Both the position numbers and the translations under genes were made by a program. Positions 57,815 to 64,000 of a stretch of 64,000 nucleotides of DNA are shown here, piece by piece (within the stretch, counting starts at the first letter, position 1; each line of letters starts with the position of its first letter). Source of the stretch: Owenia fusiformis (taxonomy: Eukaryota > Annelida > Polychaeta > Sabellida > Oweniidae); the NCBI GenBank assembly GCA_903813345.2, contig CAIIXF020000011.1:36182166-36246165 (forward strand). Reading direction: 5' to 3'. The notes beneath the pieces were generated by a model. The model made no database searches. It worked only from the letters and a program-made list of their open reading frames with translations, and was not told the origin of the DNA.

Positions 57815-59865
57815 TATTTCTGCTACTTGAAACAAAACGAGGCTGACAGTAAGAGTCCGTGTATGGTCTCAAAACCGCAGCCAAATGATGCCTCTGTATA
57901 CTGTAGTTTTGTGACTTATTTGAGTATCCAGTTGTTAGTACATGTACACCCTGAACTTTATTTCAAAGAGACCATTATATTTATAGTCCCTCCAGTCATG
58001 CAGATAATGTTTTGTAACAGTATGTAACAAACGTAATAAAAATAAATTCTCGAAATCGTTGTTCCTTCTTCAAAAGTAGAGACGCGAAAATCTTTCCTCA
58101 TAAGTTCAAAATATTTCCCATGATGCAGTTCGCGGAGGAACAAATTTATACTTCCTTGTTTTCCCTCATAGGTTTAACATGGGGATTTTCACACCTATTT
58201 TTCAAACGATATATTCGTTCATATTCCCGTACGAGAGTACAGAAAAAATTATTAGAAACGATTGGTCTCTTATTAGTCTTAATACAACAGCTATTTTTTC
58301 ATTGTATTGATTCATAGCGTGGTGAAAACGATGATTGAAAAGTGAGAAAATATTCCGGAAGAGAAGGTCACGTGATCAGTTGACTAGTCGCCATTTTGGA
58401 AAAAACAATTCCATTCGACTTTCAATACTTTCCTGCCGATCTTACCGCACTACAAACTGCAACATCGATGCAACAACTTAATATAAAAGTATTCATCTTC
58501 AAATTACATTATAGAGTTACGTTGAAAACCCACAAACAACTGAGCAGTAGACCAAAGAAGACGCGTCGCTATTATCGAGGTCAATCTGTTCAGTGGTCCG
58601 AAAGCAAATCTATAATACTCGTTTCCGAATTTTGTTGGTCATTGTACAATCTTTTTTGATTAAACTCGGTATACTGACTATTAAAACAATTACAACGAAG
58701 AATACTTCCGATGGTGTCATTGTTTTATTTAGCGTGCGGGTGTAAAAACAAAATTGCGTAATTAGTTTGATTTAGAACTTTCGGGTCACGCAAATAGCTA
58801 CGCGAGATGCATAGGGGGAAAATATTGACCAATCAAATGTTGTCCTTTTTGAGTGCTTTTTCAGCACATATTTGCGAACGTTCTGATTCAAAGAGCGAAT
58901 CGCGAAAGGGAGAATTCTACTCAGCGAACAGTGATGTAGCAGACTTGGTAAGCCAATGTTCTCCTAAGGGGGTCCTCTGCACCACAGTACCATTACAGTA
59001 TCAAAAAAGGAAAAGAGCATTATATAAAAATTCAGTTGATTGAAACATCTCCAGGAATGCTCCCCACGATCCTTTGTCGACATACTGGTTATCCTTAGAA
59101 TGTACATATTTTCTATTGCATTTGCATTTTAGATCATTATTTGAGAGAGTGTGTCATCTCCTTCAAATATGCAGCGTAACTAAGCATATTTGTCATTTGT
59201 CTACCATTGGGTACTCTAAAACTATTTGTAATATCATTTCCAATATTCCAAACCGTGATACACGTATCATAATGTCGCAAATAGGGGTTAGTGTCACATT
59301 TGAATTTTGTGATGTGATTTATTGCTATCCTTCGAACAATTGAGCCTCAAAATGTGATATATTTGCGATTTTCGCTCAAATATTAGTAGGAAAAGGGTTA
59401 AATAATTAATGAACAAGGTATACTATGTTTTCAACTGTATGATAATACATAATGACCATAACCTAATGATTTTGACAAAGGTTTCTGACATCCATCCTTC
59501 ATATTTTACCTTGTAAGGCTAGAAAATGACGTTTTTGCCGTTTTTTACCAGTTTTCGCAAAAACGTCGGTAGGGGGGGGGTCAAACGTCGATTTTAGGAA
59601 CCGAAATTTTTTCAGCTTAAACTTTACTATCAAGAGCCCATCTGGGCTGAACTGCATCTTGCTAGCATGAAAAAGCCATATTCTGGAACACCCTAATAGT
59701 CATTTCGTGCATATTTTGTCACCAGTGTGTTAGGAAGGGTTAAAATGTGAAAATAAAACTTTTATAGTATATTAGCAACAATCTTATGCAAAGATCAGTC
59801 CACATAATGTCAGTCTTTGGCCTTATATGGGTCCATGATTTATACAGGGGCCTATTTCACAGATT
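57815..59865. other. region without a confirmed gene
   Basis: Several 60-90-codon open frames with start codons occur (58120-58317, 58396-58659, 58807-59043) but none shows a domain or splice pattern I trust. A promoter-like motif cluster sits at 58351-58399. Confidence 0.4.
58351..58399. promoter_or_regulatory. promoter-like motif cluster (ETS, E-box, YY1-like)
   Basis: Within 50 bp lie TTCCGGAAG (ETS type), TCACGTGA (E-box, USF type) and CGCCATTTTGG (YY1 type), with no TATA box. This mix is common at TATA-less promoters. No transcript is assigned. Direction is unknown. Confidence 0.3.
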
Positions 59866-60310
59866 CGAGCCCCCACATTGGTTGGATGCTATAACTTTTG
59901 GAATAAGGTAGATACGGGTATTATTTTTTCAGATCTTCGTAAATGGTTGATTTAAAGTATTGTATAATACTTTGAGAGCTGGTTTATGCTTGGTTGCCAA
60001 GGTAACCAGGGTTTTAGGGAAAGGCTGACCCCCACATTGGATGGATGCTATAACTTTTGAAATAAGGGAGATCCATGTCCATTTTTCAGATCTTAGACAA
60101 TGATTAATTTTAAGTATTAACTCAGACTTTGGGAGCTGAAATTTGATTGGTTACCATGGTAACTAGGGTTTTATTGAAATTCAGACCTCCACAATTGATA
60201 AATGCTATAACTTTTGAATTCAAGCAGATACAGATATCAGCTTTTCATATCTTATAAAAATGTGAAATTGTGTCAGACTTTGGAGGTTACAACTTACTAA
60301 GTTGCCATTA
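59866..60310. repeat. ~155-bp tandem repeat, three copies
   Basis: Units share CCCCACATTGG..GGATGC, TATAACTTTTGRAATAAG, CAGATCTT and GGTTGCC..GGTAACCAGGGTTTTA. The third copy is the most diverged. Two units carry perfect RFX X-box matches. Confidence 0.75.
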
Positions 60311-60529
60311 AACAATGTTTCATTGTCATTGAAACTTCATTTTAGATTTCAGATTACTTTCATTTGAGAATGGTCAATACACAACATAGAATACAAAACG
60401 GCTAAAAATTATCATTTTTCTCTTAATTTCAGCATTTTTACATGTATGTTTGGCAGCATTGCCTAATTCCATTCTACTAGCTCCCACATATATTCTAACT
60501 CTTAACTTGTTTTCACTCATCATTATTGT

Positions 60530-62085
60530 TTCATCTTCCACAATTGCCTCTTAATATAAATATCAACAATTTCAACAAGGAAGAATTCTTTTGACCATTC
60601 TGGTGTTAAGGATTCCTCGGGGAATCAATAGTTCATTCATGCAGTGTTTGGCTTGGTAGAGCTGGGTTTAGGCTGGTGGGAATGTTTCCATACATGGGTT
60701 TGATAATTCACCCTCTACAAATATGTAAGAGTTGAAATGTCAACACCTTCATAAGTGAGGGCAGCACTGTTCTGTTTTGGAGAATACAGTACTTGTGCCT
60801 CATGTTAAACAGCTCATCTCATCATATTTTTGAAATTCTGCTGTAACTTGTGCAGGTGAACAATCCAACTTTGGATTGTATTGTATCAGGAATCTCTATA
60901 TTGTTTCCTGTTTCAGTTGATTTATTTTTTCCTTTGTTCAGATCCAGTAACATATTGAAGGCTAATATAGCTTCACATAGTACTTTGTCCTAAATTTGCA
61001 GCTACAGGAGTTTGGTTAAGCTTCTGACATCTAATGGGACAGAATTCACATCAGTTGAGGTTCTTAAAGTTGTTTTGTTCATAATAGGAAATAATATAGA
61101 AATTCCTGAGACAAGAAAAGTTGAATTGTTCACCCGTAAAAGTACAGCAGAATTACAAAAATGCATTTGTAACTGACATCAATAGATACGATTTGAGCTG
61201 TTTCACACAAGATATTCTTCAAAACAGAACAGTACTGCCCTCACTTATGAAGGTGTTGACATTTCAACTCCTCCCATCTTTCAAGATCGGTCTTTCACTG
61301 CTTTCAGAGCAGCTAATGTAATGCAATGAATTTCTTTGAAGCCAATGATGAACTCTTCCACCTTCTAATGATTGCTAACTACAACATTTGAAGAGGGTGA
61401 ATGACAAATCCCATAATGTGGAAGTAGAAACATCCTAACCAGTCACACGGGGAGTTCACTGTATATAAGCTTTCAGGGGGATCCTCGGCTCAGGTGGGGT
61501 ACTACTGACATTTGGTATAGCAATGGACCCAAATTTTAGAATCTGGCATGAGAATGCCCTCCAAATTATGACTTGAGGTATTGCAATGGTCGGATTTTTC
61601 CACTTACTGGTATGAAAATGGTCGCAGAAATATGTTACTCCTCACTTGTGGTATGGCATTGATCTAGTATATATCCTTAATGTTAATCCTTAATGTTGTT
61701 TTTGGTTGTTTTCCTCAAAGATCTGCCTTCTTCTCAGGATATAAGACATTTTGAATGGCCATTTTTTATATCTGAATATTTGGTATGGTATCGATCCTAT
61801 ATTTGGGCATTTGGTATGGCTTTGGGCATTATTTTGGTTGGTATGGAAATACATTCAAATTTGACAGATTGGTAAGGGGTCATATTGATATCTGAGGGTT
61901 CAGCCTAAGACCCCAGCCAAATTTCATAGACAGTGAACCCCCAGGAACTTATCTATTCTGCCAAGCCCAATACTGCATAAATGTACTAAATCCCCTGAGG
62001 ATCCTCAACTCCAGAATGGTCAAAATAACCCTTCATTCCAACAGAAACGGTTGATATTTAAATCAAGAGGCAATTGTACAAAGAA
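60530..62085. mobile_element. 1.55-kb foldback element
   Basis: Outer arms 60530-60635 and 61975-62080 match inverted (AATTGCCTCTTAATATAAAT, TTTGACCATTCTGG). Inner pairs 60729-60790 with 61215-61290 and 60850-60915 with 61090-61140 also match inverted. About 450 bp between 61490 and 61960 has no partner. No transposase frame. Confidence 0.6.
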
Positions 62086-62279
62086 CAGGATCTTAAGAGG
62101 TTCTGGACAAATCATTTGATTCTGGACTTGACATATTTTTTTTCCAACGAAATCACATCCAATGGTTGAATTTTTATTGGATATTTAGAGAGCGAGTCCT
62201 GTATTGATTTCAATAAAAAGGTTAAAATAGAACGCTATTTGAGAGTTAATCTTATACTTTCATTACATTGATAAATTAA

Positions 62280-62620
62280 GGCAAATTCTGAAAATTTTTA
62301 AAGTGCATTTTTTATGAAATATTATCCAAGTATTTAGATGAAACGGTCTTATTTAAATACAAATCATAACATGATGATATTTTTTCATAAAATATTTCTT
62401 CAAGAAATTCAATTGAAGGCTCAAGATAAAACGAGCTAATTTAGGTGAAAACCCTTACATGATGATGTGTTTTCATGACTTCTTTCATAAAATTCCATCA
62501 AGGGGTGAAAATAAAATGATCGAATTTAAGTGATTTAAGGATCACGAGGATAGGTTTTCTTGGATATTTTCTATGAAATCCCATCCAGTGGTCAAGGTAA
62601 AAATTTTATTTGGTATATTT
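62280..62620. repeat. degenerate ~100-bp repeat (TTTTCATAAAAT..CCATC)
   Basis: About three poorly conserved units with ACATGATGAT and TTTTTTCATAAAA phrases. A related fragment is at 63625-63745. Confidence 0.45.
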
Positions 62621-62744
62621 GGTCACGTGTTCGAACCCATAGAACCATATAGGAACGTCATTTTGAATGTTACGTGATAAATCCATATAAGGCTTTTAGA
62701 ACAATGTGGGGAAAGATGAGGGGAAACCCCTGACACCTGTTCAC

Positions 62745-63190
62745 GATTTTATCCGAACGTTCATCGGATCATTTCGGTTTTTATGCACTTCATTATTTTA
62801 CCGAAGTTGGCCGATTCGATTCGTCGTATTTCGGAATATTGGGGACAATTTTATACTCCATTGGGAGTATTTTTAATCTACTTCTTATTACGAAGATTCC
62901 CGAACCTTGTTCGGATTAATCCGGATTTTCTGACCTACTTCATCTACCGAGATTTAACGAGTTTACATTCGGCTCATTTCGGAATCCTGGTGACAATTTT
63001 ATACTCCATTGGAGTATTTTTGATCTACTTCTTATGACGAAGATTTCCGAACCTTGTTCGGATTAATCCGGATTTTCTGACCTACTTCATCTACCGAGAT
63101 TTAACGAGTTTACATTCGTCTCATTTCGGAATCCTGGTGACAATTTTATACTCCATTGGAGTATTTTTGATCTACTTTTTCTGGATTTTG
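62745..63190. repeat. 147-bp tandem repeat, about 2.7 copies
   Basis: Units contain CGAACCTTGTTCGGATTAAT, ATTTCGGAAT and ATACTCCATTGGAGTATTTT. Several sub-motifs are themselves palindromic. An 84-codon frame across it is a by-product. Confidence 0.8.
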
Positions 63191-63277
63191 CCCTACTTAT
63201 TATATCTTTACAACAAGCAAATCAAAAAATTCGCCATGAACGGGTCTCGATCGACTAACCTAGAGCATGGAAGCTAG

Positions 63278-63303
63278 GCACGTTAGCCATGAGGCTAACG
63301 TGC
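63278..63303. repeat. perfect 11-bp hairpin
   Basis: GCACGTTAGCC, a 4-base ATGA loop, then GGCTAACGTGC. Confidence 0.8.
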
Positions 63304-64000
63304 AACCGATACGAAAGGATAAAAGTATTATATATTTATACCGAGCGTCAATTCAAAATGATCTTCACTTTCGACTGCACGTAAATACAACTCGTCAGTT
63401 GTATCCAGAATAGATGAACGCCTATGGTACTAGTGAATAACCAAGTCCCAGGCGAGTGGTTCGCACCCCACCGTGATATGTTATTTTTGCTTTTTTAATA
63501 CGACAGAAAGGAGCAAGGTCACTGGCATGTAGCGGTCCTGATATCGATACATTCTACACGCAATAAAACCAGATACCTGCGTGTGATTAAAACTACATGT
63601 TAGAGCGTCGATATCCTACAAATCCTATTTTTTCATAAAAATATTTTTTCATGAAATCCAATCGAAGGGTGAAGATAAAACGATCTTTTAGGTAAAACAG
63701 CTTTACATGATCTGGTGATGTGTTTTCATAACTTTTTTCATAAAAGACCATTCTCGGTTTGGAGAACAAAGTTCGTCACTCTAATTGAGCGTTATCCCTG
63801 CTTCGGACAAATTTGATTTTTTTACATAATATAGATTTGAATGTCTTCTTTTGAATAGTCATAGTTTAATTTGGGTAATATTTCTAGATTTTTCATATAA
63901 AAATTACTAGTGAAACACCCAACGTCGCTTTTATGATTCGTACCACTTTTTTAACTTGGTGTATTGCATATTTCCGTGGGTTGATTTGAAAAAAAGACAA

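Noticed and set aside
58396-58659. 87-codon frame just after the promoter-like cluster
   Set aside because: No domain, no good donor site and a basic, biased composition; not enough to call a gene.
62783-63037. 84-codon hydrophobic frame
   Set aside because: It spans the 147-bp tandem repeat and repeats the same peptide (GVFLIYFL), so it is a by-product.
63240-63470. tRNA gene near the CACGTTAGCC hairpin and the GGTTCGCACCCC box
   Set aside because: The hairpin resembles an anticodon arm and the later box a B-box, but they are about 160 bp apart and no acceptor or D-arm pairs.

Overview
This window is eukaryotic nuclear DNA: AT-rich, with GT-AG introns and many degraded transposable elements. 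The repeat types (tRNA-derived SINE, two non-LTR retrotransposon remnants, Tc1/mariner-like, CAGGG-ended and foldback elements, GACG/ACGC microsatellites after short interspersed units, dense TGACCT motifs) together with a ciliary SHIPPO-repeat gene suggest a marine invertebrate, perhaps a mollusc. That assignment is an inference.

Two host genes can be assembled by matching splice sites and codon phase. (1) A + strand gene at 3313-6009 has four coding exons and encodes a 296-aa SHIPPO-repeat (ODF3/CIMAP-type) protein of cilia or sperm flagella. Its second intron holds a perfect RFX X-box. (2) A - strand gene has a coding region from 56606 down to 11705, about 45 kb. Six small exons (56521-56606, 56323-56408, 55270-55353, 24372-24498, 17354-17427, 11705-11787) join in phase into a 179-aa protein. 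It has a signal peptide, a short ectodomain with two Cys and one N-glycosylation sequon, one membrane helix, and a cytoplasmic tail with 12 Cys in 31 residues. I do not recognise the family. Nearly everything between 11.8 and 55.3 kb lies in its introns. Weaker candidates are a + strand exon at 2459-2643 and a - strand exon at 36349-36550 resembling a Cys-loop receptor ligand-binding domain.

Layout: 0.26-1.37 kb, DNA transposon with ~180-bp terminal inverted repeats; 3.3-6.0 kb, SHIPPO gene; 8.5-11.4 kb, a foldback element and a 2.2-kb element with a 4-bp target duplication; 12.1-17.2 kb, MITEs and direct duplications; 17.8-21.9 kb, a large inverted duplication with later insertions, including a SAP/zinc-knuckle (DIRS-like) fragment and a Tc1/mariner relic; 22.6-23.7 kb, a mariner relic; 26.2-32.3 kb, more relics and a second large inverted repeat split by a LINE; 37.6-38.7 kb, a tandem repeat ending in a microsatellite; 38.7-40.6 kb, a LINE followed by a SINE; 40.7-55.05 kb, an array of eight 1.4-2.1-kb higher-order units; 57-57.8 kb, long palindromes; 59.9-63.2 kb, tandem and foldback repeats.

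The window has no rRNA, convincing tRNA, CRISPR array or bacterial-style operon.
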